Positions 7,830-18,692 of a stretch of 60,838 bases of DNA are shown piece after piece. The number at the start of each line of letters is the position of its first letter. Position 1 is the stretch's first letter. A program made the translations under genes and the position numbers. Under the pieces are notes generated by a model, which was not told the DNA's origin, did no database searches, and saw nothing but the letters and a program-made list of their open reading frames with translations. Origin of the DNA: Prochlorococcus sp. AG-459-B06 (GTDB lineage Bacteria > Cyanobacteriota > Cyanobacteriia > PCC-6307 > Cyanobiaceae); NCBI GenBank assembly GCA_003209475.1, contig QCQY01000007.1:1-60838 (forward strand), given 5' to 3'.

Positions 7830-7873
7830 TTTTAACTTTTGTTGATTCTAATTTATTTCAAATTATAGTTATT

Positions 7874-8044
7874 TTATTCTATTAATTTTAATAGTTTATC
7901 CATTTTATTCATCAAGTCTTTTACATCACCTGGCTTCGGTAATATTAATTCTTCTGTAACTTCTAAATGCATTTTCTTTAAGTTTTGCCTCAAATCTTTT
8001 AAATGCATTTTTACATCTTCTTTCTTTTGTCTTACATCAGTCAT
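7874..8044 (-). CDS. Hypothetical 56-residue charged helical protein
   Basis: The frame from ATG at 8044 to TAA at 7874 codes for 56 residues. It starts MTDVRQKKEDVKMHLKDLRQ and carries the short break LPKPGD before a second helix, giving a helical hairpin rich in Lys, Glu and Leu. The pattern of spaced hydrophobic residues looks selected rather than random. Function unknown. It fills the 7830-8124 interval. Confidence 0.5.
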   Translation of the reverse strand: MTDVRQKKEDVKMHLKDLRQNLKKMHLEVTEELILPKPGDVKDLMNKMDKLLKLIE

Positions 8045-8124
8045 AGGAAAAATTAAAACTTTATTAAACTTAAAATTACTATCATAATATTGAGATGCTT
8101 AATTAATAGAGAATAATTGAAAAT

Positions 8125-8562
8125 TTAATTTTTTAAATTTTCTATTTCATAGATTTCTTCGCCACCATAACAAAAATTTGTAGATAACATTTTTATTTCC
8201 CTATTATTAATTCCGATTATATTTTTATTTTTAATAATATAATTTTTAGCAATCGCTTCACAATCTAATTTATTTTTTGCATGTTTAATAACTGGATAAA
8301 AATATGTCAATGTAGTAATTACAGAGAAAAATATTATTATTGATTTTTTATCATTTTTAATAAAATCATTAGATGTTTTTTTTGCTTTTAATATTTTTAT
8401 TAGTAATTTATCTGGTAATCCTATTTGAACAAATAATAACTCTACCCACCATGGAAGATTCTTATCTTTCTTTTTCTTAAAGTTTTCGGAAGTATTCATT
8501 TTCTTGGCTTCATAGTTTTGGTTTCTAATCTCTTTAGGATTAGTTGTTTCTTTTTTACTCAT
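8125..8562 (-). CDS. Hypothetical membrane protein
   Basis: A 145-residue protein. The first 35 residues are highly charged (KKETTNPKEIRNQ..., KKKKDK). A short segment WWVELLFVQIGLP lies at 37-50, and a probable transmembrane helix (SIIIFFSVITTLTYFYPVI) at about residues 75-93. The C-terminal 50 residues are polar with two cysteines and may lie outside the membrane. I do not recognise the family. Confidence 0.55.
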   Translation of the reverse strand: MSKKETTNPKEIRNQNYEAKKMNTSENFKKKKDKNLPWWVELLFVQIGLPDKLLIKILKAKKTSNDFIKNDKKSIIIFFSVITTLTYFYPVIKHAKNKLDCEAIAKNYIIKNKNIIGINNREIKMLSTNFCYGGEEIYEIENLKN

Positions 8563-8690
8563 ATCATCGAATGATTTATTTGGAATGTAGAGGTTTTATT
8601 TTGATATGGAAACTATATTTTTATTTTATAAGTTTTAATTTAATTTATCTATGAATTTGAGTATTGTTAATCTGAATCTAGAAATTTGAA

Positions 8691-8960
8691 ATGGCCAAAA
8701 AAAGAAGGAAGTTAAATAAAGATTTTGAGAGAAAAATATATTCATCAAAAAAAAATGTCGAATTAGTACTGGCAAAAATCTATGATATCGATGATGAAGA
8801 AATACAAAAAGAATATATGAGCTCCTTTAACAAAGTGGTTTACTTATATGATGAATTAAAAGAAGATTACGAACGACAAGGATTTTCTGATAATTCTGAA
8901 GAACTTCTCAAAAGCTATAAAAATGCTTTTAATCTTTTCGAATCAGAATTTGAAATTTAA
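8691..8960 (+). CDS. Hypothetical basic/acidic helical protein
   Basis: An 89-residue soluble protein beginning MAKKRRKLNKDFERK. The basic N-terminus is followed by two or three helices rich in Glu, Asp and Tyr. No signal peptide or membrane span. The strong charge split (basic first 20 residues, acidic remainder) would suit a nucleic-acid or ribosome-associated protein, but that is only a guess. It converges with the 68-residue gene at 8974. Confidence 0.5.
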   Translation: MAKKRRKLNKDFERKIYSSKKNVELVLAKIYDIDDEEIQKEYMSSFNKVVYLYDELKEDYERQGFSDNSEELLKSYKNAFNLFESEFEI

Positions 8961-8973
8961 ATTCAATTTCTAA

Positions 8974-9180
8974 TTACCGTTTGTATGGAGTTACAGGTAT
9001 TTCAATTAAGTTTCCTTTTTGGAGATCAGATCTTTTCTCTTTTAAATTTCTGATACAAAAAGAAACCCTTTTCTCCTTTGCGCAAAATCTTTTTATTTGG
9101 AAGTCAGTAAGTGAAAATGATTCCTTACTTAATGAAAAAAAGGCCAATAAAAACATAGAAAAATTTAATACCAATTTCAT
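8974..9180 (-). CDS. Hypothetical small secreted protein
   Basis: A 68-residue protein with an N-terminal signal peptide: a hydrophobic core at residues 4-18 (VLNFSMFLLAFFSLS) and a likely cleavage near SFS at 21-23. The mature part of about 45 residues is basic and has two cysteines ten residues apart (RFCAKEKRVSFCIRN) that could form a disulfide in the periplasm or lumen. Function unknown. Confidence 0.5.
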   Translation of the reverse strand: MKLVLNFSMFLLAFFSLSKESFSLTDFQIKRFCAKEKRVSFCIRNLKEKRSDLQKGNLIEIPVTPYKR

Positions 9181-9221
9181 TTGTTATCTCCTGACTATTT
9201 TCTAATTTTTGTTTAATTTAA

Positions 9222-9500
9222 TTACTTTTTATTATAAATATCTATAATTTCTTTTAAATCATCTTTACTTAAGTCTGTTGAAATAAAAACTTCTTGGGCC
9301 GTTTTACCCTTTCTTGCTATTGCTTTATATCCGTTTATAGTTTTCACTGACAATCTAATTATCAATTTAGAAGATCTTCCCCTTGCTCTTGAAATAGCAG
9401 CTGGAGTTATTGTCTTGATATTAATGTCCAGTGCTAACTTTTGGAGTATTGGAATTAGACCTTCTATATTTGTACTATGATTTAAAACTAACCTACCCAA
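9222..9500 (-). CDS. DUF2103 family protein
   Basis: A 92-residue cyanobacterial protein of the DUF2103 type. It begins with the family's typical RLVLNHSTNIEGLIPIL and carries ITPAAISRARGRSSKLIIR and a C-terminal helix. Relatives are described as predicted metal-binding proteins, but no clear metal site beyond His8 is visible here. It lies divergently upstream of petN, with 115 bases shared between the starts. Cellular role unknown. Confidence 0.7.
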   Translation of the reverse strand: MGRLVLNHSTNIEGLIPILQKLALDINIKTITPAAISRARGRSSKLIIRLSVKTINGYKAIARKGKTAQEVFISTDLSKDDLKEIIDIYNKK

Positions 9501-9615
9501 TTTAAATTTTTCTTTATTCTATTAAAAAAATTTTGTTTCTGAGAAATTAACTTTAGCTTTAAAATGATTAAAAATTTTGAAGTTCTGTTATATTTATATT
9601 AGCGATTCTAATTTA

Positions 9616-9717
9616 ATGATCTTTCAAATAGGTTGGGCAGCATTGGCTGCAATTTTTACTTTTTCAATTGCCATGGTTATTTGGGGAAGAAATGGTGATG
9701 GTTCCATTGATATATGA
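9616..9717 (+). CDS. petN: Cytochrome b6f complex subunit 8 (PetN)
   Basis: A 33-residue protein ([20 protein letters not shown], then [13 protein letters not shown]). It has one transmembrane helix, the WAAL and FTFS motifs and the VxWGRNG end that mark PetN. PetN is a single-helix subunit of the cytochrome b6f complex in the thylakoid membrane and is needed for complex stability. AT-rich TATATT boxes at 9589-9594 and 9595-9600 are possible -10 elements. The stop codon overlaps the next small frame. Confidence 0.93.
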   Translation: MIFQIGWAALAAIFTFSIAMVIWGRNGDGSIDI

Positions 9718-9853
9718 TTCATTTTTAACTTATCAAGTCTATTTAAGTAAATTTCTTATCCTAACATCGTTCGTTTTACTTATATTCATAACATTTGCTG
9801 TAATTTATATATCCTATGTCTCTTGGAAAGATAAAAAAAGATTAAAAAAATAG
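9698..9853 (+). CDS. Hypothetical small membrane protein overlapping petN
   Basis: This frame overlaps the last 20 bases of petN. I chose ATG 9698 (51 residues); an ATG at 9668 would lengthen it by 10 codons that lie wholly inside petN. Residues about 15-40 form one hydrophobic helix ([20 protein letters not shown]), followed by a basic end (WKDKKRLKK) that would stay in the cytoplasm. It ends 3 bases before the convergent thf1 stop. It may be cotranslated with petN. No family recognised. Confidence 0.5.
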   Translation: MVPLIYDSFLTYQVYLSKFLILTSFVLLIFITFAVIYISYVSWKDKKRLKK

Positions 9854-9856
9854 GTA

Positions 9857-10513
9857 CTATCGTTTTTGTTCTTTTTTCTTATCTTTAGTCCTTAGCTCTT
9901 CAACTAATTCTTTTGCTTGTTCCATTTTTGATATACTGCTTTTATAAATTCCAATATCTTTTTCTGCTTTATTAGTAGATAATTTTAATTTTTCAAAAAT
10001 ATCGGAAATCATCTTATTTGTCTCTAATTCATCTTTCTCTTTAAGATCTTGGGCGTTTGAAATTAATATATATATAGCTAGGTTCAAAATCCTTGAAGGA
10101 TAAAGTTTAGAATTGCTTTTATCTATTAATAATTTCAAAATATCTTTAGATGTTTTATCTTTGAATTCCTTTTGAGATTTTTGAGATATCTCATTAATTG
10201 CCTTCGCTTCAAAATTTGTAGAATTGCATAAAGATTCAAAAAGAAGATCTAAATGTTTCTCAGGTTGATATCCTTTCATTAATTCTTTGAATGTTTCGGT
10301 TAGACCAACACAAAAGAGATAATCTTGCGTAAATTCATTTTGATGGTTTAAAAGATTGAGTTCGACAAGCATTTCATCAACAATTCTTTTATATAAACCT
10401 GGAATAACGTAAGGGAATTTTTCATGAAATAACTTTTTGCTATCTGAAACAGTCAATTTTTCTTTCAATTTTTTATATGTAAACCTTAATAAGGTTAGCG
10501 TATGTTGACTCAA
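9857..10513 (-). CDS. thf1: Thylakoid formation protein Thf1 / Psb29
   Basis: A 218-residue Thf1/Psb29 protein. The N-terminal half matches the family: a start near [19 protein letters not shown], then [22 protein letters not shown] and [19 protein letters not shown]. The C-terminal 60 residues are a coiled coil. Thf1 co-purifies with photosystem II and is known to affect FtsH protease levels and thylakoid organisation. Here it is divergent from clpP with only 35 bases between starts, and ftsH follows clpP, so the genomic context fits that role. The length is usual for the family. Confidence 0.93.
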   Translation of the reverse strand: MSQHTLTLLRFTYKKLKEKLTVSDSKKLFHEKFPYVIPGLYKRIVDEMLVELNLLNHQNEFTQDYLFCVGLTETFKELMKGYQPEKHLDLLFESLCNSTNFEAKAINEISQKSQKEFKDKTSKDILKLLIDKSNSKLYPSRILNLAIYILISNAQDLKEKDELETNKMISDIFEKLKLSTNKAEKDIGIYKSSISKMEQAKELVEELRTKDKKKEQKR

Positions 10514-10548
10514 TATCGTTAATATCTAATAAACCGATAAATATTATC

Positions 10549-11136
10549 ATGATCCCTTTAGTATTAGAAGAATCAGGTGGTAGCGAAAGAGTCTTTGATA
10601 TTTATTCGAGACTATTAAGAGAGAGAATAATCTTTTTGGGAGAACAAGTTACTAGCGAAACAGCCAACAGAATTGTTGCTCAATTATTATTCCTTGAAGC
10701 AGAGGACCCAGATAAGGACATTTATATGTACATAAATTCACCAGGTGGATCTGTCTATGATGGATTGGGTATCTTTGACACTATGCAACATGTTAAACCC
10801 GACATTCATACAGTATGTGTAGGCTTGGCAGCAAGTATGGGCGCTTTTTTGCTTGCGGCAGGTACTAAAGGAAAAAGAAGCAGCCTTAGGCATTCAAGAA
10901 TAATGATTCATCAACCACTTGGAGGGGCTAGAGGACAAGCCAGCGACATAAGAATCCAAGCAGATGAAATTCTATTCCTGAAAGAACGTCTTAATACTGA
11001 ATTATCTGAAAGAACTGGGAAGAACTATGACACTATTAAAGAAGATACAGATAGAGATTTTTATATGTCTCCAAACGAAGCAGTTGAATATGGATTAATT
11101 GATCTCGTATTAGATAAAAAACCAATTAAAGACTAA
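10549..11136 (+). CDS. clpP: ATP-dependent Clp protease proteolytic subunit
   Basis: A 195-residue ClpP peptidase with an intact catalytic triad: S96 in GLAASMG, H121 in MIHQPLGG and D170 in DRDFYMS. The oxyanion/substrate strand [10 protein letters not shown] is at 64-73. ClpP forms a tetradecameric chamber fed by ClpA/C or ClpX. Cyanobacteria carry several clpP paralogues plus a catalytically dead ClpR. This one is active, but I cannot assign its paralogue number. It converges on ftsH, and the two stop codons overlap by 4 bases. Confidence 0.95.
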   Translation: MIPLVLEESGGSERVFDIYSRLLRERIIFLGEQVTSETANRIVAQLLFLEAEDPDKDIYMYINSPGGSVYDGLGIFDTMQHVKPDIHTVCVGLAASMGAFLLAAGTKGKRSSLRHSRIMIHQPLGGARGQASDIRIQADEILFLKERLNTELSERTGKNYDTIKEDTDRDFYMSPNEAVEYGLIDLVLDKKPIKD

Positions 11137-13046
11137 CTTAATAATTGAGGAGTTCTTTCTTTCTGAGGAATAGTAGTGAATGTGGAGAGAATTTTTACGA
11201 ATTCTTCGCCATCTAATGTTTCCTTTTCAATTAATAGGTCAACTATCTTATCCATAGCTTCTCTATTTTTGCTGACTATTTGGTATGTTTCTTTATAACA
11301 TTCTTTAACCATTACTCTTACACTTTCATCAATTTGTTTTGAGATTGAATCAGAAACTTCACTTCTAGTCATTAAATCTCTACCAACAAATACTTCCTGA
11401 TTTCCACTTTCTAAAGCTATCGGACCTAGATTACTCATTCCAAATCTGGTAACCATTTGGCGAGCCATAGAGGCAACTTGTTGAAAATCACCACCTGCGC
11501 CTGTTGTAATTTCACCTTTTCCAAAAACAACATCTTCTGCAGCTCTTCCTCCTAAGGCACCCATTATTCTTGCTTTAAGTTGAGCTCTGCTAACGAGAGT
11601 TTGTTCATCATCTGGAGTAAACCAAGTTAACCCCTTTGCTTGACCTCTTGGAATGACGGTTACTTTTTGAACTGGGTCATGAGCTTTTACTAGTGAACCG
11701 ATGATTGCATGGCCAACTTCATGATAAGCAATTAATCTTTTGCTTCTACCATCCGTTAAAGGAGAACCTTCCATACCTGCAACAATCCTATCTACAGAGT
11801 CGTCTATTTCTATAATACTTATAGAGTCTTTTCTTCTCCTGGCAGTAAGGATAGCAGCCTCATTTAGTAGATTTGCTAAATCTGCTCCAGTAAAACCAGG
11901 AGTTCTTCTTGCAATACTTTCGAGAGTTAAGTCCTGTTGTAGCTTCTTATTTCTTGCATGTACTTCGAGTATTGATAATCTTCCTTTGATATCTGGAGCA
12001 TCAACAGTTACTTGTCTATCAAATCGTCCTGGCCTCATAAGAGCTGAATCTAGAACATCAGGTCTGTTTGTGGCTGCAATTATTATTATTCCACTATTAC
12101 CTTCAAATCCATCCATTTCAGTAAGTAATTGGTTCAGAGTTTGCTCTCTCTCATCATTACCTCCTCCGATACCAGCGCCTCTTTGCCTTCCAACAGCATC
12201 TATTTCATCGATAAAAATCAAACAAGGACTATTTTCTTTAGCTTTTTTAAAGAGGTCTCTTACTCTACTAGCACCAACACCAACAAACATCTCAACAAAT
12301 TCAGAACCTGATAATGAAAAGAATGGCACGCCAGCTTCACCTGCAATAGCTTTTGCTAAAAGTGTTTTACCTGTTCCAGGAGGTCCAACTAGTAAAACAC
12401 CTTTAGGAATTTTTGCTCCTACAGAAGTGAATTTTTCTGGTTTTTTGAGAAAGGTGACAACTTCTTGTAAATCTTGCTTAGCTTCGTTAACACCTGCTAC
12501 ATCGTCAAAAATAACACCTGTTTCAGCTTCCATTGCAAACCTTGCTTTTGTTTTTCCAAATTGCATAGCTTGTCCTGGACCTCCTGGCATACCATTTGAT
12601 CTTCTTGCTAAGAGAATTAAACCTCCAATCAAGATGGCTGGGAAAAGTAAATTACCTAAAATTCCCAATGCAGGAGGAGCTGTTTTAACAGGATGTACAT
12701 CAAAACTTATACCCTCATTCTTTAAAATACTTATGAGTTCTGGTGTTAAGCCGGGAAGATCTACACGCAACCTTTGAACTTTATTATCTAAATCCGAATC
12801 TATTGTCTCTATAACTGCATTTCTGCCTCCCTCAAAAATATCAACAGATGTAACCCTTCCTGAATCAATGTAATCTAAAAATCTGCCGTAACTTACTCTT
12901 GCTACCGCTGAATTTCTTGGCGCAACAGTAGTTCCATTAGATTTGAGTGAATCAACATTGCTTGAAGATAAAAATTGGTAGGAAAGCGCTATTACTAAAA
13001 GTATAGGTAAAGCCCATAAAATTAATGTTTTAAATTTCTGATTCAT
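11133..13046 (-). CDS. ftsH: ATP-dependent zinc metalloprotease FtsH
   Basis: A 637-residue membrane AAA+ protease. Transmembrane helices lie at about residues 7-25 and 127-147. The AAA domain has Walker A GPPGTGKT at 221-228, Walker B (LIFIDEID) near 278, and the second region of homology ([20 protein letters not shown]). The zinc site HEVGH is near residue 443. Thylakoid FtsH complexes degrade photodamaged D1 protein of photosystem II. Cyanobacteria have about four ftsH genes. The two-helix N-terminus and length suit the thylakoid type, but the exact orthologue is not certain. It is divergent from sipA. Confidence 0.95.
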   Translation of the reverse strand: MNQKFKTLILWALPILLVIALSYQFLSSSNVDSLKSNGTTVAPRNSAVARVSYGRFLDYIDSGRVTSVDIFEGGRNAVIETIDSDLDNKVQRLRVDLPGLTPELISILKNEGISFDVHPVKTAPPALGILGNLLFPAILIGGLILLARRSNGMPGGPGQAMQFGKTKARFAMEAETGVIFDDVAGVNEAKQDLQEVVTFLKKPEKFTSVGAKIPKGVLLVGPPGTGKTLLAKAIAGEAGVPFFSLSGSEFVEMFVGVGASRVRDLFKKAKENSPCLIFIDEIDAVGRQRGAGIGGGNDEREQTLNQLLTEMDGFEGNSGIIIIAATNRPDVLDSALMRPGRFDRQVTVDAPDIKGRLSILEVHARNKKLQQDLTLESIARRTPGFTGADLANLLNEAAILTARRRKDSISIIEIDDSVDRIVAGMEGSPLTDGRSKRLIAYHEVGHAIIGSLVKAHDPVQKVTVIPRGQAKGLTWFTPDDEQTLVSRAQLKARIMGALGGRAAEDVVFGKGEITTGAGGDFQQVASMARQMVTRFGMSNLGPIALESGNQEVFVGRDLMTRSEVSDSISKQIDESVRVMVKECYKETYQIVSKNREAMDKIVDLLIEKETLDGEEFVKILSTFTTIPQKERTPQLLS

Positions 13047-13097
13047 TAATTTGTAGAAAGTTAATTCTAGGATTCTAAACTGAATCAGTGCATTTCG

Positions 13098-13128
13098 TTG
13101 ATATTTTCTCTAACTTTATGCTTATACT
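13098..13128 (+). promoter_or_regulatory. Candidate promoter of sipA
   Basis: TTGATA at 13098-13103 (5 of 6 to the -35 consensus) and TATACT at 13123-13128 (5 of 6 to the -10 consensus), 19 bases apart, lie 26 bases before the sipA ATG. The spacing is longer than the usual 17, so the -35 is uncertain. The same 107-base interval must also hold the ftsH promoter. Confidence 0.35.
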
Positions 13129-13153
13129 ACACTCTAATGTATATAATTTTTAA

Positions 13154-13363
13154 ATGAAATTTGAGATCAACGATAAGGTAAAGTTGATTGCGCCAGTCTC
13201 TTACTTGAAGACTTCAGATAATATGCCGATGTTAAGACCACCTGATCTAGTGGCAATTGATGAAATTGGGGAAATCCTTTCAATTAAATCTCCAGATACT
13301 GTTGAAGTAAAGTTTAGAAGAGGTTCGTTTTTAATCGATATTGATAAGATTGAGAAAAACTAA
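13154..13363 (+). CDS. sipA: NblS-interacting regulatory protein SipA (DUF3148)
   Basis: A 69-residue SH3-like small protein of the SipA/DUF3148 family, recognised by KVKLIAPVSYLKTSDNMPML, RPPDLV, EIGEI and VKFRRGSFLID. In Synechococcus, SipA binds the histidine kinase NblS, which controls responses to high light and nutrient stress, and stimulates its autophosphorylation. Its place beside ftsH, clpP and thf1 groups a light-stress signalling factor with photosystem repair genes. It ends 1 base before the convergent M16 peptidase gene. Confidence 0.85.
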   Translation: MKFEINDKVKLIAPVSYLKTSDNMPMLRPPDLVAIDEIGEILSIKSPDTVEVKFRRGSFLIDIDKIEKN

Positions 13364-13364
13364 T

Positions 13365-14582
13365 TTAAAAGTTTTTCTTCCACCTATTAGAAATTTCTAA
13401 ACATATATTCTTATTTCCAGAAATACTCAGAAAAGGTTTTGAAAAATATTTATTTGTTAATTTAAAAATATCTAACGAAGATATTTCCTCTATTTTTGAA
13501 TTTAAATCGTTCTCAGAAATTGGTGAAATACCATAACTAACTAACTGTATCTTTCTCTGTAAAATTTCATCTAGTGATTGATTTCCTAATAGAAAAGAAC
13601 CTTTTAGTTTTTCTTTTGCTAAAAATATTTCAGCATCAGTCAACGGATTAAAAAGTAAATCTTTCCAAAAAGTTGATAAAAGTTCAAAAGCAAAAAGTGC
13701 TTGCTCATTAGATACGGATAAATAAATTAAAAATGGGGCATTTCCACTCCTGATAGGATAATAAACACCTAAATCGTAAGTGATACCATGTTTTTCTCTA
13801 AAAAGTTTAAATAAAGCAGAGCTCATTCCATAGGATAAATATGACTCCAAAACCTTAAGAGGAAAATATTCACTACTTCTTCGCGAGCAAGTTTGGTCCC
13901 CCATCATTATTATTGTTTGATTTGAATCATTATTAATGAAATCAAATCTACTATTAGGACTTAAATCTTGAGTTATAGGTCTTGATTTTTCTTCTAAGGG
14001 TTTTATTTCTAATGTTTCTGTACTTACTCCATTTATTTCTAAATTATTTGAAATTAAAAACTTATCTCGACTTTTGAAATTTTTAAACTCAAGCAAAACA
14101 TCTTCATAGGTAATCTTTGAGACATCACTAGCATTGCCAATTGTGTTGAAAGCATAAGGATGATATGAGTAAACAATTTTTCTCCATTTTTCAAAACATA
14201 TATTGAATGGATTCTCTTTATCTTTTTTAATATGATCAATAGAAGATTTTTTTACTTTTTTAAATTCAGTTTCCGAGAGGATTGGCTTATTAATTATTAA
14301 ATCTAAAATAGGGAATAATTTGCTGAAATGTTCATTTAGGGATTTAATGCTTATTGAAATACCATCTTCAAATATTTCTTGATTTAATTCCGCTCCATAG
14401 GACTCAATAAACTCAGAGAGAGTGAAATTGTTAAAACCTTCACATCCTCTGGTAAGTAATGAACAAAGCATCTTGTTTATCCCTTTTTTGCCAACACTAT
14501 CCAAATCACTGCCTCCTTTAATCCAAATTGAAGCAATTGAAAAATTCCTTTTTATATTATTTAAGAAATATCTTTTTAGCAT
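13365..14582 (-). CDS. M16 family peptidase-like protein, non-catalytic partner
   Basis: A 405-residue M16 (pitrilysin/mitochondrial processing peptidase) homologue. It lacks the zinc motif HXXEH: the corresponding stretch reads KKGINKMLCSLLTRG. It retains the R/Y pair of the non-catalytic subunit (LFREKHGITYDLG near residue 265). Bacterial two-chain M16 peptidases consist of one zinc-bearing and one R/Y-bearing chain. The active partner is the gene just upstream, whose stop overlaps this start by 7 bases. It probably contributes to the substrate chamber. Substrate unknown; peptide degradation or processing is likely. Confidence 0.88.
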   Translation of the reverse strand: MLKRYFLNNIKRNFSIASIWIKGGSDLDSVGKKGINKMLCSLLTRGCEGFNNFTLSEFIESYGAELNQEIFEDGISISIKSLNEHFSKLFPILDLIINKPILSETEFKKVKKSSIDHIKKDKENPFNICFEKWRKIVYSYHPYAFNTIGNASDVSKITYEDVLLEFKNFKSRDKFLISNNLEINGVSTETLEIKPLEEKSRPITQDLSPNSRFDFINNDSNQTIIMMGDQTCSRRSSEYFPLKVLESYLSYGMSSALFKLFREKHGITYDLGVYYPIRSGNAPFLIYLSVSNEQALFAFELLSTFWKDLLFNPLTDAEIFLAKEKLKGSFLLGNQSLDEILQRKIQLVSYGISPISENDLNSKIEEISSLDIFKLTNKYFSKPFLSISGNKNICLEISNRWKKNF

Positions 14583-15826
14583 TTACCTGGGGATGCAACT
14601 AAAGTGAATTTCTCTCCACGAATATATTCTGTGATCTCTTTGAAGTTATCCAAGTCATTCCAATATTTTAAATGACTCTCTAAATTATTTATTGAAGATT
14701 TTCTCCCCCAAAGAAGTTCATTCCCAAAGAATGAAGAAAGTTGTGTAGATGTTTCTAAATTAAAGATATAATTACTTTTCACAACATTTATTGCTTTTTT
14801 TATTTCATCCAAAGCCAAGTCTTTACAATTTGAGATCTCATCAATTGTTTTATTAATTTGCTCTTCTACTAAATCAATATCTTTGGACTCACAACTTGCT
14901 TCCATCATGAATAATCCGCCTAATTCTCCAGCATTTACATCTACATATACCGATTCAACAAGATTAGTTTCTTCTTTTAAAATTTTCACTAATCTGCTGT
15001 TTCTTCCAACAGAGAGTATTGAAGCTAATATCTCTAGTCCAATAATATTTTTTTGATCATTTAGATTTGGGATAAACCAAGCCATAATTATTCTTGAAAA
15101 TTCTAAATTATCCAACTTAACTGACTCTCTACCATTTCTAATTTTTAAAGAAGGGTTATTTTTTAGATTTATTAAATTTGGAGTTTTATTTATGCCAGAT
15201 AGATCACTTTTTTCAAAAATTTTATAAATTTCTTCAGAGAGATTCCCAGCAATTGCAATACAAATTTTTTCGGTAGTGTAATGTTTCCTATGAAATTTCA
15301 CAAGGTCATTTATCTCCAAGTTTTGAATACTATGTTCAGTTCCCAGAATTGAATTGGAATAATTAGGACTTAACCAAACCCTTTTCAAAAAATAATTAAA
15401 TAGTCTTTCTTCAGGCTGATCATTTTGTTGTTTTATTTCATCAATAACTACTCCTTTTTCTTTTATAAATTCATCAGGATTAAAATCTGGAGCAACGACA
15501 ATATTTGTCAAAAGAGCAAGTGATTCTTTAAAGTTACTGGGTGGAACTAGGACATGGTAATGTACATCATCATAACCTGTTGAAGCATTACTTAATCCAC
15601 CTAGTGATTCAATTTTATGGTCAAACTCACCTGGCATTATTTTGTTAGATCCTTTAAAAATCATATGTTCTAGAAAATGAGCAGTGCCGTTTTTATCAAC
15701 ATCCTCAAATGAAGAACCTGCTTTGCACCAAATATCAATGCTTATAAGCGGCAATTCTTTATTATCCACAAAAACGCATCTAGTTTTGCTTGAATGGGTG
15801 TAGTAATTTACATCTCCTACGTTCAT
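14576..15826 (-). CDS. M16 family zinc peptidase, catalytic subunit
   Basis: A 416-residue M16 peptidase with the inverted zinc motif HFLEH at residues 50-54 (zinc ligands H50 and H54, catalytic E53). The distal glutamates lie in KGVVIDEIKQQ near residue 130. It forms a two-gene operon with the inactive M16 subunit downstream (7-base overlap), so a heterodimer is likely. No signal peptide is visible, which implies a cytoplasmic enzyme. The gene is divergent from pcyA with 41 bases between the starts. Confidence 0.92.
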   Translation of the reverse strand: MNVGDVNYYTHSSKTRCVFVDNKELPLISIDIWCKAGSSFEDVDKNGTAHFLEHMIFKGSNKIMPGEFDHKIESLGGLSNASTGYDDVHYHVLVPPSNFKESLALLTNIVVAPDFNPDEFIKEKGVVIDEIKQQNDQPEERLFNYFLKRVWLSPNYSNSILGTEHSIQNLEINDLVKFHRKHYTTEKICIAIAGNLSEEIYKIFEKSDLSGINKTPNLINLKNNPSLKIRNGRESVKLDNLEFSRIIMAWFIPNLNDQKNIIGLEILASILSVGRNSRLVKILKEETNLVESVYVDVNAGELGGLFMMEASCESKDIDLVEEQINKTIDEISNCKDLALDEIKKAINVVKSNYIFNLETSTQLSSFFGNELLWGRKSSINNLESHLKYWNDLDNFKEITEYIRGEKFTLVASPGKC

Positions 15827-15843
15827 TTAGGTTCTCTCTTTAA

Positions 15844-17506
<1,663 letters not shown>

Positions 17507-17507
<1 letters not shown>

Positions 17508-18679
17508 TGAGTTTTTCTTTTTTAAAATTTAGAAAAATCCCATTAGCTTGGTTGTTATTAACTAGGCAACCATTAAGGCTAGCAGTTGCCATAGCTGGAA
17601 TCAGTTTTGCAGGGATTTTGATGTTTATGCAATTAGGTTTTAGAGATGGTTTATTTGACACAAGTGTAACTATTCATAAACTTCTAGATGCCGATCTTGT
17701 TTTGATTAGTCCCAGATCAAAAAGTTCTATAAGCATGAGTGGCTTCCCAAAAAGAAGGTTAATTCAAACTCTTGCAGTAGAAGATGTTGAAAAAACTGCT
17801 CCCGTCAATCTAAATTATTTACTTTGGAGAAATCCCGATAATCTTAAAACTAGATCAATACTTGCATTAGGTTTTAATCCCTCCGATTCACTTCTTTTAG
17901 ATGAGGGATTCTCAAAGAAAGCTTATAAATTGAGAAATCCATCAAGGGTTCTTTTTGACAAACTATCTAGACCTGAATTTGGACCAATTGAAGAATGGTT
18001 CTTATCTGAAAAAAAAGTTGAGACTGAGGTTGCTGGAAAAAGAGTAATTGTTGAGGGCCTTGTGGAGTTGGGACCATCTTTTGGTGCAGATGGTAATTTG
18101 ATAACTAGTCGAGAAACCTTTTTAAGACTTTTTCCTGCTAATCCTCCTGGCAGTATAGAAATTGGTTTGGTAAAGCTAAAAAAAGGATCTGATCCTGAAT
18201 TGATTTCAAGGATATTAAATAACTCACTACCAAATGATGTTAGAGTTCTCACAAAAAAACAATTTATAGAATTTGAGAAGAATTATTGGAAAAATAGTAC
18301 TGCAATAGGTTTTATATTTAGTTTGGGAGCTTTGATGGGTTTCGTTGTAGGATGTGTAGTCGTTTATCAAATTCTTTATAGTGACGTTACAGATCACCTA
18401 CCTGAGTACGCCACCTTATTGGCAATGGGATATAGACTTAAGTCTCTTTTCTTTGTCGTAGCTAGAGAGGGAGTTTTGTTGGCATTGTTTGGTTATTTAC
18501 CTGCTTATTTCTCTGGTCAAATACTTTACTCAGTCATAAGAAGTTCTACTAAACTCCCAATAATAATGGACGCAGAGAAAACTATTTTAATTTTCGTATT
18601 AGTTTTAGTTATGTGTATGGGGTCCGCCGCTGTTGCGATGCGTAAATTAGTTGACGCTGATCCTGCTGAAATTTTTTAA
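17507..18679 (+). CDS. devC: DevC-type ABC exporter permease
   Basis: A 390-residue permease of the DevC family (MacB/FtsX-like fold). One transmembrane helix lies near residues 22-44, a large periplasmic domain at about 45-260, and three helices follow at about 265-290, 315-340 and 360-380, with the family ending VDADPAEIF. It starts within the devB stop (TAATG), and the ATPase gene follows 13 bases later. The large external domain fits an exporter working with an adaptor protein across the envelope. Substrate unknown. Confidence 0.9.
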
Positions 18680-18692
18680 CAATTAAAGATAA

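Noticed and set aside
11740-12777. 345-codon open frame on the plus strand inside ftsH
   Set aside because: It lies entirely antisense to a fully conserved ftsH, has a Ser/Pro-rich shadow composition and matches no family.
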